Of a DNA stretch of 64,000 nt, positions 29,138 through 43,608 are shown one piece after another (the stretch's first letter is position 1; every line of letters starts with the position of its first letter). The DNA lies in NCBI GenBank assembly GCA_025201365.1, contig JAIXMF010000002.1, positions 1,674,001 through 1,738,000 of the forward strand. The letters run 5' to 3'. The notes under the pieces were generated by a model. The model worked only from the letters and a program-made list of their open reading frames with translations. It searched no databases and had not been told where the DNA came from. The position numbers were made by a program, and so were the translations under genes. Source of the DNA: Syncephalis plumigaleata. Taxonomy: Eukaryota > Zoopagomycota > Zoopagomycetes > Zoopagales > Piptocephalidaceae.

Positions 29138-30212
29138 ATGCTTTGCTCTGGCAAAAATTTCACTAACAAGCAAATACCCGATTTAAGTGGAAAAGTACGT
29201 AGATGCTTGCGTTAATCAATCCGATTTATTGTATATTTCCTCATTAACAAACTAAACTAATATGACGTATAACTACGCATAGGTCGCTGTTGTTACGGGC
29301 GGCAATGTTGGTATAGGCTATCATGTGGCACTACAACTAGCAAGACAAGGGTGCCGCGTCTATCTCGCGTGTCGTAACAAGGAACGAGGATTGGCCGCCA
29401 TCGAAAGCATTAAGAAGGAACTCGAACGAATCGCACCTAATGCTGAATCATCGCCGGATATACGTTTTCTACAACTCAATCTGAGCAATTTGAAGGAGAT
29501 AGATGCAGCCGCCACTCAATTGTTAAACGATGAGCCGCGTATCCACATACTGGTCAACAACGCCGGCATTATGGCCGTCCCCTACGCGCTGACCGATGAC
29601 GGTATCGAGTCGCAATTTGGTGTTAATCATGTTGGACCCACCCTATTGACGCAGCGTCTATTCCCCACCATAAAGAGCAGTGGCACGGTTGATGATCCCG
29701 CACGTATTGTGTTTACCAGTAGTGATGCGCATCAGTTTAGCCATTCCGAGGGTGTACATCTTACGCTGGACAAAATCAACGATAAGGAAAAGTACAGTCC
29801 CACCAAGGCGTATGGTCAATCGAAACTGGCCAATATACTTACTGCCAATCATTTTGCTCAGCAGGCAGCCGAGGATGGACAGCCAACGGTACTCGTGAAC
29901 TCGGTGCATCCCGGTGTAGTTAGAACGGAGATCGGGCGTAGTATTTACAATTCATACGGATGGTTTGGCTGGTTCGTATTCAAGTCGTTCACCTATGCAA
30001 CCTCGATTGCCCCCGAGGACGGTGCTCTCACTACACTCTATGCGGTAACGTCGAATGACGTAAAAGAGAAGGGCTACAATGGCAAATACTTTGTTCCCTA
30101 TGGCAAACTAGCTACGCCCAATGATCCTGCAGGAAACGTGGAGCTACAGGAGAATGTGTGGAAGTTTACCCAAACTATCGTTAGAGAAAAGCTGGATGCT
30201 CCCAAGTGGTAA
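29138..30212 (+). CDS. Short-chain dehydrogenase/reductase, retinol-dehydrogenase-like
   Basis: NAD(P)-dependent oxidoreductase. Exons 29138-29194 and 29283-30212 join in phase 0 to 328 residues. All SDR marks are present: the V-V-T-G-G-N-V-G-I-G nucleotide-binding motif right after the intron, L-V-N-N-A-G-I-M, the catalytic Ser in V-F-T-S-S-D-A-H, and Y-G-Q-S-K with catalytic Tyr and Lys, then V-N-S-V-H-P-G-V-V-R-T. ACRNKERG after beta-2 (Arg rather than Asp) favours NADP. The family includes retinol dehydrogenases, WW-domain oxidoreductases and Tsc13-unrelated fungal reductases; the substrate is open. A weak hydrophobic segment (YGWFGWFVFKSFTYA) near residue 240 may touch membranes. Confidence 0.9.
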
Positions 30213-30481
30213 TGGAGGATAATATACACGCATATCTCAACAAATAAATATTGTAATTAGCATGTTGTAATATCTACTATGAACTTTGATAGCAATAGTC
30301 TGTGCCATACTGTCATCTACATTGAATACATTTGTAAACACACAGAATTAACATTGAAATACTATCAATCCATCGCATGTACACGTTTCCTAAATCAATC
30401 TATTCATTCATTCATCATTATAATATGCATGCAAATAAGTAGCATCCTCGGATGTACTACTAGCAATCAATGTTTGACGAG

Positions 30482-30832
30482 TTAACGTGCCTCGAATTGA
30501 ATCACTAATCAATGATAATCGTGGATATGACATGAGTTGTGTATCAGTATCAATGGACTATTATGAGTATTATCGTTATTATCTGCAGCTAGCTACTTAC
30601 TGCGAGTAGTACGTCGCTTGTACATTACACGATGACCACATTCACGGCATCGAATAGGTTCGCGTGGTTTTAGCTCGTTGTCTGCACCGCAATCTACCTC
30701 GTCTGTTAGTGGCGGAATACCATTGATATATTCCCTAGTGCTTCACTTACTCGCACAAAGATAGACAATTTGAGGTGTTTGCGTTGAGTGAAAGCCACTC
30801 TGACTGCCTTGCTCTTGTTGCATTGAATCCAT
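30482..30832 (-). CDS. RPB12: RNA polymerase I/II/III shared subunit RPB12 (ABC10-alpha)
   Basis: A small zinc-ribbon subunit common to all three nuclear RNA polymerases. Three exons (30751-30832, 30601-30693, 30482-30504) give about 65 residues. The protein reads [20 protein letters not shown], then [19 protein letters not shown] and ends MIQFEAR; both C-x2-C pairs are present and the ending matches the conserved R-x-x-Q-F-E-A-R tail. The last exon is only 23 nt and is easily missed; without it the protein would end two residues after the intron starts. Start at the first of two ATGs (MDSM). Confidence 0.95.
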
Positions 30833-31062
30833 ATTGTTCAGCTACGAATTACACGCAAGAATAGAATAAATGTAAATAGTAACAAGTAGTAGGATAATAA
30901 TAATAGAAAGAAAAGATAAAAAACATCTAGTACGTATGCTGGTTTTTTTACAATCGAATAACATTATTACAATAGGATCATTATGTATTTTACGTCTTTA
31001 TTACTGTTATAATTCATTTGAATCAATAATCATTCAACATATACCGCCACTTCTTGCCATTA

Positions 31063-32060
31063 TTACTCCTTCTTCTTTGGCTCTAGAGGATCTTTACCGG
31101 GACCTGTACACAGATTAAAGCAGGATAATTTGATTAGCATATCATTATTGCTTCTATTGCTACTATTGCTACTTACCAACTTGCTCCCAAGGTGATGGAT
31201 CGTTAAAGCTACGGAAGGCCTGCGTTAACTCGATGGGTTCCGATACGACGCGTTTCTTCTCCTCGTCGTAGCGTAGTTCGGTGTAGCCACTTAGCGGGAA
31301 ATCCTTACGTAGCGGATAACCCTCGAATCCGTAGTCTGTCAAAATACGACGGAGATCCGGGTGTCCTTCGTAGTAGATGCCGTACATGTCCCACGTCTCG
31401 CGTTCAAACCAGTTCGCGCCGTTAAATAATGGCACCGCCGAGGGTATGGGCGTTACTTCGTCGGTGTAGGTCTTTACGCGAATACGCGCGTTATGCTGAA
31501 CACTTAGCATGTTGTAGACGGACTCGAAACGATACTTGCGTAGCGGATAGTCCACGCCGCAACTGTCTTGCAACTGTTTGAATTGCGCCTGTGTATGATC
31601 GCGCAAAAAGCGCAACACCGGAAGTAGAGCGGATGGCGCGACGCACAGAGTAAGTTCATCCTTATACACTTGGTATTCCTGAATGAATTTCGGTAGCATA
31701 CTCATAAGGTAAGCGCCGTATGTCTCCATCTTTTCCGTGATCTCTGGCTCATGATACGGTTGAGGTACGGATCGTGGTGCAGGCGGTGCTTTATATGTAT
31801 ATGTACGTATGTATGTATGTATATATGAGATACTATTTAGATTCCGTATTCGCGACTTACCTCGGTCTTGTTCCGCTGCAATAGATTGCTGTACTGCACG
31901 CGTCGTTGTCAGTGATCGTGTTGCCATCACTAAAAGTTACCGTTAGTATACGATAGCTGCAGTTAATGGTTTAGTACTTACACGATCTTACTCCATGATG
32001 AGTTGATCGAGCGGATAGAACCCCACGTAATGAACGAGTCAGGATAGAACGCGACAACAT
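31063..32060 (-). CDS. NDUFS3: NADH:ubiquinone oxidoreductase 30-kDa subunit (NDUFS3/NuoC)
   Basis: Core subunit of the peripheral arm of mitochondrial complex I. The first exon encodes an Arg/Ser-rich presequence ([20 protein letters not shown]), joined in frame to [20 protein letters not shown] and, after another intron, to the conserved body. Signatures: [40 protein letters not shown] and the end [20 protein letters not shown]. Four exons; the last is 42 nt (31063-31103 or so). The start at 32060 is chosen because it opens the presequence. Its presence shows the organism keeps complex I. It shares a 288-bp divergent promoter with a mitoribosomal protein gene. Confidence 0.95.
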
Positions 32061-32348
32061 GGTTAAACTGTAGTAGACAGACAAACAGCAACAGCAACAA
32101 TAATAATAGTAATGAATAACGGTCCAGTGCACGTTCGCTAGGTGGAAACACACGCCGTAACCGTAATAAAGAAAGCAAATAAGCTGGAAAGGGTAAAGAG
32201 GGTGGTTAATAGAGGATTGAATACAGCGTTTTATGATTTATGTCATTCTCTCTCTCTCGCTGTGTGTGTAATAAATCGTTTATTATTCATTACTGACTTT
32301 TTCTTTTTACTAAATTACTGCATTTCTTCCTTGGTTCATTAATTGATT
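32061..32348. promoter_or_regulatory. Divergent promoter of two mitochondrial protein genes
   Basis: This 288-bp spacer lies between the start codons of NDUFS3 (left) and bL31m (right). It includes a TC-rich microsatellite (about 32245-32265). Joint control is plausible but no shared site was identified. Confidence 0.45.
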
Positions 32349-32768
32349 ATGCTTGTTTGTCGATCACTACGCTCGTGCACGCTACTATCGCGCTCCTCCT
32401 ACGCGTTAGTAGGTTGCCGCATTCAACGCTGTAATAGCAGCAGCAGCAGCAGAAATAGTAATAATATTGGTCATGATCCTGAACTATTTACGCAAACCGT
32501 AATTCTATCTAACGGTGCTAGTTTCACGCGACGCACCACGTCACCACGCTCGATACTTCGTCTGACAAAAGATACGCGTAATCATCCATTGTGGAATCCT
32601 ACAACACAGACTGAACTAGACGATGAAAGTGGTACACTATCGAAATTCACGAAACGTTTCGGTGAATTGGATGATTTGAACGATCTAAGCTTCTTTGAAA
32701 TGGACGAGACAGATACTAGTGTTGCCTCTGTTGCCAACACTAATAATGCAACAGCAAGTAAAAAATAA
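32349..32768 (+). CDS. Mitochondrial ribosomal protein bL31m
   Basis: A single-exon, 139-residue protein. The N-terminus (MLVCRSLRSCTLLSRSSYAL) is a typical import presequence. The conserved fungal bL31m core reads VILSNGASFTRRTTSPRSIL, then RLTKDTRNHPLWNP and LSKFTKRFGELDDLNDLSFF. The family is the large-subunit protein called Mrpl36 in yeast. A Ser/Asn-rich stretch after the presequence comes from AGC/AAT repeats. The start at 32349 is the first ATG in frame. Confidence 0.85.
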   Translation: MLVCRSLRSCTLLSRSSYALVGCRIQRCNSSSSSRNSNNIGHDPELFTQTVILSNGASFTRRTTSPRSILRLTKDTRNHPLWNPTTQTELDDESGTLSKFTKRFGELDDLNDLSFFEMDETDTSVASVANTNNATASKK

Positions 32769-32880
32769 ACCAGTCAATAAATAGGATGATAATTGTAGAG
32801 GCAATATTCACGACTACATATATATGATATATATTGATGTATTAATGTATTGATAGTTAGTAGGCTGTGCTCATCATGCT

Positions 32881-37695
<4,815 letters not shown>

Positions 37696-37782
37696 GTAGA
37701 TGTATACGTGGACGTGTGTATGTGGTAATGTAATAAAGGAAAGCAGACAAATTCCTGACGTCAATATTAAAGCGAAACAATA

Positions 37783-38183
37783 TGTGGTGCGGACACATCG
37801 TCTCCATAAGACATTAATTAAAAAAGTATATAATTCACGATGTCGCTTGCAATACTTTTGCGGTTGCATTGCACGTTTGTATGTTGTGACTTACCTAACC
37901 AGATATTCATACATATATAAGCTTCTACGAAGCACGTAAATTATAATAAAAAAAAGTTCCGTTTTGAAATAGTTTGTGTGTGTGTCCTATCGTTGTCCCT
38001 AGTCAGAGTTGGCTAGTGTTCTTTATACGTAGAGAGAGAAAGCTGTACGAGTGTACAGTTAGGAAAGAGTTACACGACGGATTATTACGAGCGATTCATT
38101 AAGCCTAGTTACATTGCCGCCCAACGAGCTAGGAGAAGCAACATGGCCACCCACGTCAGATCCGTCAATAACCCCCCGCCACA
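37783..38183 (+). repeat. 5' LTR
   Basis: Direct repeat of 43135-43535. It holds a TATATAA box near 37915 and an A-rich region near 37945 that could serve in polyadenylation. The Gag-Pol start codon at 38143 lies inside the LTR, so the first ~13 codons are LTR sequence. Confidence 0.95.
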
Positions 38184-41100
38184 ACTGGAGCCCAATGCGG
38201 GGACGGGTATTCCTATGGCGAGGGACTGTAATCCTCCTCCTAGATTCACTGGAGAGAATGTTAAGGAGTTTATGCATCATTACGAACGCTACGCCGACTG
38301 GCTAGGCTGGAATGATGAGGCGAAGATAGAGTGTATCGTGAGTTATCTCACTCCAGATGCGACGGAGCTTGTGCTCATCCACCCCGGCACGTCCACCGGC
38401 GACTGGCCGCAAGTCAAGGAAATGCTACTCACCAATTATCGTCGGCGGCTAACTACTAGGTCGCCACGTGAGGTGTTAGCAGACTTACTGCGGAAAGGAT
38501 TCGACTATGACGATCCGGAGTCATATTTGTCGAGGTACGCCACAGTCACATCGTGTGTTCCGAACATGTCCGATAGCGAGAAAGCCGAGAGAGTATTCGA
38601 CATCCTAGATGTGGATTTCAAGGAACGTTGCATGAATCACCTAGGCAGGAACTTTACCTTTGAGGAACTGCGGGAAGTGATCTTAGATTTGAAGTACAAG
38701 AGTAACCTTATCGGGAAGTCTTTGAAGAGGAGCGAGGAGTCCAAGGAAGCCCAGTCACGTAAGCAAGAACACAAGGAGCGTGACGACGAGCAAGATCTGT
38801 ACGACAAGGTGGCTAAGATGGTATTACAAGTGGTCGAGAAACGAGAAAACACCAAAAAGGTTCAGCGTCCCATGCGGTGTATTTACTGCGATGCTACTGA
38901 CCATTGGAAGCCGGAATGCACGACGTTGACTGAGGATCTACGCAACGGGATAGTTAGGATGGTGGAAGGAAAGGTAGCATATCCCGACGGCGGTCACATA
39001 CCTCTCAATAGCGGACGAGGCGGCATGCGCAGTTTCATTACCGAAGGAGTCAAGGTTCGGCATATCGCGCTCCAGGAACGGGAGAGACCGGTCGGATATG
39101 ACGTATGTTGGCAGGAGATGACCAACCCGGAAGCGGTAGCACCCGAAATCCTGGTCAACGATCCATTTCAAGTGAACCACAAGCGTGCGAGGGTAGGTGC
39201 TGATCGGGAACAATCGGATGCTATGGTAGTGGATACTCGCGAAGCCGGTACAATGACGGAAAAGGCGAAGCGTGCACCACCTACTTTTCAGTATAGAGCA
39301 CCCGTAGAGGAAGGAAGAGTGCCGGAAGAGGTCATCAATAGAGTGTTGCAACAGTCGCAGGTGACTATGAGTTTCGATGAGTTCATGGTCGTGTCACCAA
39401 CAGCTAGAAAGGTCGTTAATGAAATGGTGTCAAGGAAGAGGGTCCCGATTGAGCCGAGTACCAACATGGTAGCCACTTACCAAATAAGGGAAGGGATCGA
39501 AGATCCATACGACAACGTGGTCGAGAGGAAGGAAGTCACGCGAGTTGCCAGACCTACTGCGGCAGTAATGGGTACGGTTGCGGGTATCCCCGTGAATATT
39601 GTCGTAGATCCTGGATCTGAGATCACGATCATGTCTGGACGTTTCTACGACAGGATTGGTCGACTACCTTTGGATACCTCCAAGGTGTACAGCATGGGTA
39701 ACGCTTCTGGTACCAGTTCGACAGCTAGAGGGTTGTGTCCCAATGTGCCCATAGAAGTTGGCAGCGTGCGAGTTCCTGCTCATATCGTGGTGATCGATGG
39801 CACTCCGTTCGACGCGTTGGTTGGTATGCCCTGGTTGGAACAAGCTCAGTGGGAGATCAGACGAGAGGGCAACGGTTCTTGGTACTACTTACGTGATAGT
39901 GAGCACTCCGTGAGGTTCCCTGCGGCACCTCTGGCTCCAATGAGCATCAGGCACGAGAATTACGTCCGACTACACTCGAACAGGATTACGTTGGACTCCG
40001 GTGCGGATGATGAGCTGGACAAGGACGAGGAATTGTTAGGCGTGGTCACGGTGAGAAGCTTTTCCGACAACGAGGAGACTTACATGACGTGCGCGGCGAA
40101 GTACAAGCCTGTCGGTAAGAAGAAGCTACCAATAGCGGTGCCGGTACCATCGAACGAGCGTCCTCAGGAGTTGGCAAGTGTTGTGCGACCTTTGGCGAAG
40201 AGGCTTACGGAGGAACGCCTTGCGGCAATGGTGATCGGTGACGACGTCCTGCGAAAGGAAGAAGTAGCGTTTTTCAAGCAGCAATTACTTACCGTGGATC
40301 AAGCCTTTGCGTTCAATGACGAGGAGATGGGCCTGTTACGTCCTGAGGTGGAGCCGCCTATCAGGATACCTACCGTGAAGCATGAGCCGTGGTATCAGCG
40401 ATCCATACCTATCCCGAGGGCGATCTTCGATCAAGTGGTGGAGCTGCTGCGTGTCAAGATGGAGAGTGGAGTCATCGAGTCAAGCAGTGGAGCCTACAGT
40501 AACCGGTGGTTCGTGATAGCCAAGAAGGACAAGAAGAAGTTGCGCTTCATACAAGACTTGCAGCAAGTTAACTCAGTAACCGTCAAGAATGCTAATACGC
40601 CACCGTTGAGTGAAGAACTGATAGAAGATGTGTCCGGTCGCGCCATTATATCTACGTTCGATCTGTATTCTGGGTATGACCAAATCCCCATTGATGTGCG
40701 TGACAGAGATATCTTTGCGCTCAATACACCTATTGGGTTGGTACGTATGACGAGATTGCCGATGGGTTGGTGCAATAGTGTCGGCATCTTCCAGCGCATC
40801 GTCACTAAGGTGTTGAGACATCATATGCCGGAGAAGGTTGCTATATTTGTCGATGATGGTGTGGTGAAGGGACCTATGGAGGCTGAGCAACACGAGGTGC
40901 TGCCTGGAGTGAGGAAGTATGTGTATGATCATGTGCTTGATGTGGTGAAGGTGATGGCGACGCTGAAGGAGGCTGGTTTGACGGTGAGCGGAATGAAGTG
41001 CAGATTCGGTATGAGCGAGGTGGAAGTGCTAGGTTATCAGTGCACTCCTGGTGGAAGGACAGTGACCGAAGAGAAGGCTGAGAAGATACAGAAGTGGCCA

Positions 41101-43101
41101 GTGCCTGTTAACAAGACGGAAGTGCGATCGTTCGTGGCTTGTTGCGCGTTCTATAGGCCATTGATATCGCAGTTCTCTATCGTCGCGGAGCCGTTGTATC
41201 ATCTTCAGAAGAAGTCAGTGCCGTTCTATTGGGGCGAGGAGCAGCAACGCAGTTTCGAGGAATTGAAGAGACGGATTTCCACTTACCCGGTGATTACACC
41301 TCCTGATTATGGTACTGGTGCAAAGTTCTTGGTGCTTACGGTCGATGCCAGTCCCGTAGGTGCTGGTGCTGTCCTGGGACAAGAAGGAGCCGACGGAATA
41401 AGGAGAGCGGTCAGATATGAAAGCTGCTTATTCAATCCTACGCAGAGGAGGTACGCGCAGGTAAAGAGGGAGTTATACGGTCTGTATCAGATGGTGAAGA
41501 AGCTGCGGAAATATGTGCACGGCGTGCATTTCATCATAGAGACTGACGCTCGGTCGGTGATCGGTATGTTGAAGAAGCCGGACTTACCGAATGATGCAGC
41601 AAGTAGATGGGTAGCTTATCTTGCGTTGTTCGATTACGAAATATGTCACATTCCCGGTGACAAGAACGTAGTGGCGGACGCGCTGAGCAGGACCACTCTA
41701 GATGAGCGAGAGCTATCGGACAGCGGAGACGAAGACGTGCTGTGGAACTACAGGATCGTGGAGCTGGATGAGGAAGAAGAGGAGATGTCTGTCGACAAGG
41801 TACAACAAGTTAGCGCTGATAGCACGAAAGGTGACCCATATTATCAATTGTTACACTACCTGAGCAAGGGCTACTTACCAGAGGGTTCGACGGACGCGGA
41901 TCGGCGGAGGATACGGGAACAAGCAAAGAAGTTCTTCTTGCATGATGGATTGCTGTTCAAACGCGACAAGAGAGGTATGCCTAAGCGAGTGATCGAGGAG
42001 GCCAAAGAGCAAGTCAGAATAGTAGTAGCGGTACATCAAGGACACCCCTTCGCGCATCGAGGAGTGGAGTCTACTTACCGCCTGTGCAGCAATCGATTTT
42101 ATTGGCCTAAGATGTACGATACCTGCAAGGAAGTGGTGAAGACGTGTGACGCCTGCCAGCGATGCGGACATCGAGAGGAAGTGGAAGAGTTGAAGCCATT
42201 CTTGGGTTCTACTTTGTTCAAGCGGGTAGGAATTGACTTGATGAGGATGCCACGTTCGGAGGACGGCAAGGAGTATCTAGCGGTAGCCAGGGACGACTTT
42301 AGCGGATGGGTAGAAGCTAGAGCGCTAGAGAAGAATACGGCGGTAGAAGTGTACAAATTCTTGTACGAGGAGGTTATATGCAGGTTCGGAATACCGGGGG
42401 AGGTGATAGCGGATAGAGGAGAACTGTACGGGAAGCAAGTGCGTGAAGCAGCTATGGAGGATGGTATCGTGCTGCACTTCACTACTGCTTATCATCCGCA
42501 GACGAATGGCATGGTGGAGCGAGGACACCAAGAGTTGAAGAGAGGGTTAGTCAAGCTAGTAGGAGAAGACGTAACGCAGTGGCCTAAGTACTTACATGCT
42601 GTACTGTGGGCTGACCGAATAACGACGAAGAGGACGACAGGAAGAAGCCCATATCAGCTGGTATACGGACAGAGTTGCGTACTCCCGTTCGACATAGAAG
42701 AGGAAACCTGGTTGACAATACCGTGGAAGAAGGAGGTGTCAACGGAAGAATTGTTAGCAACACGTGCTGAGCAATTATTAGTCAACGCGTGGGTAAGAGA
42801 AGGAGCGGGGGTGAAATTAGACAGGGCAAGACGTCAGAACAAACGCTATTACGATGACAAGAAGAACGTGAGAGAGGGACGATTGACGGAAGGTGACATG
42901 GTGCTGATGAGGCAACAAAAAGTCGTACCTAGGTACCATGGCAAGCTAGTCGCCAAGTGGAGCGGTCCATATGTAGTGGTTGACTGTCCAGCACGAGGAG
43001 TGTATCTGTTGGCAGAATTAGATGGTACAGTTATGAAGACAAGCGTGTCCGGTCATCGCCTTAAGCGATATTTTGCGCCAATGAAGTTGGCTGCTGAATG
43101 A
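38143..43101 (+). CDS. Gag-Pol polyprotein of the Ty3/gypsy element
   Basis: A single frame of 1,652 residues. Rough domain map: Gag capsid-like region (about 20-230), zinc knuckle C-I-Y-C-D-A-T-D-H-W-K-P-E-C (about 245-258), aspartic protease around residue 487 (I-V-V-D-P-G-S-E), reverse transcriptase (about 740-930, with F-D-L-Y-S-G-Y-D-Q-I and F-V-D-D), RNase H (about 1065-1185), integrase zinc-binding H-H-C-C domain (about 1300-1340), integrase core (about 1360-1510) and a C-terminal GPY/F-like module (K-W-S-G-P-Y-V-V-V-D). Gag and Pol are in one frame, as known for some fungal Ty3/gypsy lineages, so proteolysis must set product ratios. Codon use is richer in G and C than in the AT-rich surroundings. 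Confidence 0.93.
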   Translation: MATHVRSVNNPPPQLEPNAGTGIPMARDCNPPPRFTGENVKEFMHHYERYADWLGWNDEAKIECIVSYLTPDATELVLIHPGTSTGDWPQVKEMLLTNYRRRLTTRSPREVLADLLRKGFDYDDPESYLSRYATVTSCVPNMSDSEKAERVFDILDVDFKERCMNHLGRNFTFEELREVILDLKYKSNLIGKSLKRSEESKEAQSRKQEHKERDDEQDLYDKVAKMVLQVVEKRENTKKVQRPMRCIYCDATDHWKPECTTLTEDLRNGIVRMVEGKVAYPDGGHIPLNSGRGGMRSFITEGVKVRHIALQERERPVGYDVCWQEMTNPEAVAPEILVNDPFQVNHKRARVGADREQSDAMVVDTREAGTMTEKAKRAPPTFQYRAPVEEGRVPEEVINRVLQQSQVTMSFDEFMVVSPTARKVVNEMVSRKRVPIEPSTNMVATYQIREGIEDPYDNVVERKEVTRVARPTAAVMGTVAGIPVNIVVDPGSEITIMSGRFYDRIGRLPLDTSKVYSMGNASGTSSTARGLCPNVPIEVGSVRVPAHIVVIDGTPFDALVGMPWLEQAQWEIRREGNGSWYYLRDSEHSVRFPAAPLAPMSIRHENYVRLHSNRITLDSGADDELDKDEELLGVVTVRSFSDNEETYMTCAAKYKPVGKKKLPIAVPVPSNERPQELASVVRPLAKRLTEERLAAMVIGDDVLRKEEVAFFKQQLLTVDQAFAFNDEEMGLLRPEVEPPIRIPTVKHEPWYQRSIPIPRAIFDQVVELLRVKMESGVIESSSGAYSNRWFVIAKKDKKKLRFIQDLQQVNSVTVKNANTPPLSEELIEDVSGRAIISTFDLYSGYDQIPIDVRDRDIFALNTPIGLVRMTRLPMGWCNSVGIFQRIVTKVLRHHMPEKVAIFVDDGVVKGPMEAEQHEVLPGVRKYVYDHVLDVVKVMATLKEAGLTVSGMKCRFGMSEVEVLGYQCTPGGRTVTEEKAEKIQKWPVPVNKTEVRSFVACCAFYRPLISQFSIVAEPLYHLQKKSVPFYWGEEQQRSFEELKRRISTYPVITPPDYGTGAKFLVLTVDASPVGAGAVLGQEGADGIRRAVRYESCLFNPTQRRYAQVKRELYGLYQMVKKLRKYVHGVHFIIETDARSVIGMLKKPDLPNDAASRWVAYLALFDYEICHIPGDKNVVADALSRTTLDERELSDSGDEDVLWNYRIVELDEEEEEMSVDKVQQVSADSTKGDPYYQLLHYLSKGYLPEGSTDADRRRIREQAKKFFLHDGLLFKRDKRGMPKRVIEEAKEQVRIVVAVHQGHPFAHRGVESTYRLCSNRFYWPKMYDTCKEVVKTCDACQRCGHREEVEELKPFLGSTLFKRVGIDLMRMPRSEDGKEYLAVARDDFSGWVEARALEKNTAVEVYKFLYEEVICRFGIPGEVIADRGELYGKQVREAAMEDGIVLHFTTAYHPQTNGMVERGHQELKRGLVKLVGEDVTQWPKYLHAVLWADRITTKRTTGRSPYQLVYGQSCVLPFDIEEETWLTIPWKKEVSTEELLATRAEQLLVNAWVREGAGVKLDRARRQNKRYYDDKKNVREGRLTEGDMVLMRQQKVVPRYHGKLVAKWSGPYVVVDCPARGVYLLAELDGTVMKTSVSGHRLKRYFAPMKLAAE

Positions 43102-43134
43102 AGTCAATGCTGACTTCAATTGGGCCCTGGAGAT

Positions 43135-43535
43135 TGTGGTGCGGACACATCGTCTCCATAAGACATTAATTAAAAAAGTATATAATTCACGATGTCGCTT
43201 GCAATACTTTTGCGGTTGCATTGCACGTTTGTATGTTGTGACTTACCTAACCAGATATTCATACATATATAAGCTTCTACGAAGCACGTAAATTATAATA
43301 AAAAAAAGTTCCGTTTTGAAATAGTTTGTGTGTGTGTCCTATCGTTGTCCCTAGTCAGAGTTGGCTAGTGTTCTTTATACGTAGAGAGAGAAAGCTGTAC
43401 GAGTGTACAGTTAGGAAAGAGTTACACGACGGATTATTACGAGCGATTCATTAAGCCTAGTTACATTGCCGCCCAACGAGCTAGGAGAAGCAACATGGCC
43501 ACCCACGTCAGATCCGTCAATAACCCCCCGCCACA
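43135..43535 (+). repeat. 3' LTR
   Basis: Direct repeat of the 5' LTR at 37783-38183, identical by eye over its length. A purine-rich stretch (GGGCCCTGGAGAT) just before it may be the polypurine tract. Confidence 0.95.
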
Positions 43536-43608
43536 AATATATATTCCGTTATTGGATGACTTCATTTGATGTTTGTATCTCTTTTTTCCTTTCCTTCCTT
43601 TGCACACT

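Larger units (their letters stand above)
37783..43535 (+). mobile_element. Ty3/gypsy-type LTR retrotransposon, whole-looking and young
   Basis: 5,753 bp with two direct LTRs of about 401 bp, each starting TGTGG and ending CCACA, that look identical by eye. A short target duplication (AATA, possibly AATAT) flanks the element. One long reading frame (38143-43101) carries Gag and Pol in the Ty3/gypsy order: protease, reverse transcriptase, RNase H, integrase. It lies in the spacer between the divergent PEX1 and ESS2 genes. Identical LTRs imply a very recent insertion on an evolutionary scale. The element appears whole; no breaks were seen. No envelope gene is seen. Confidence 0.95.
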
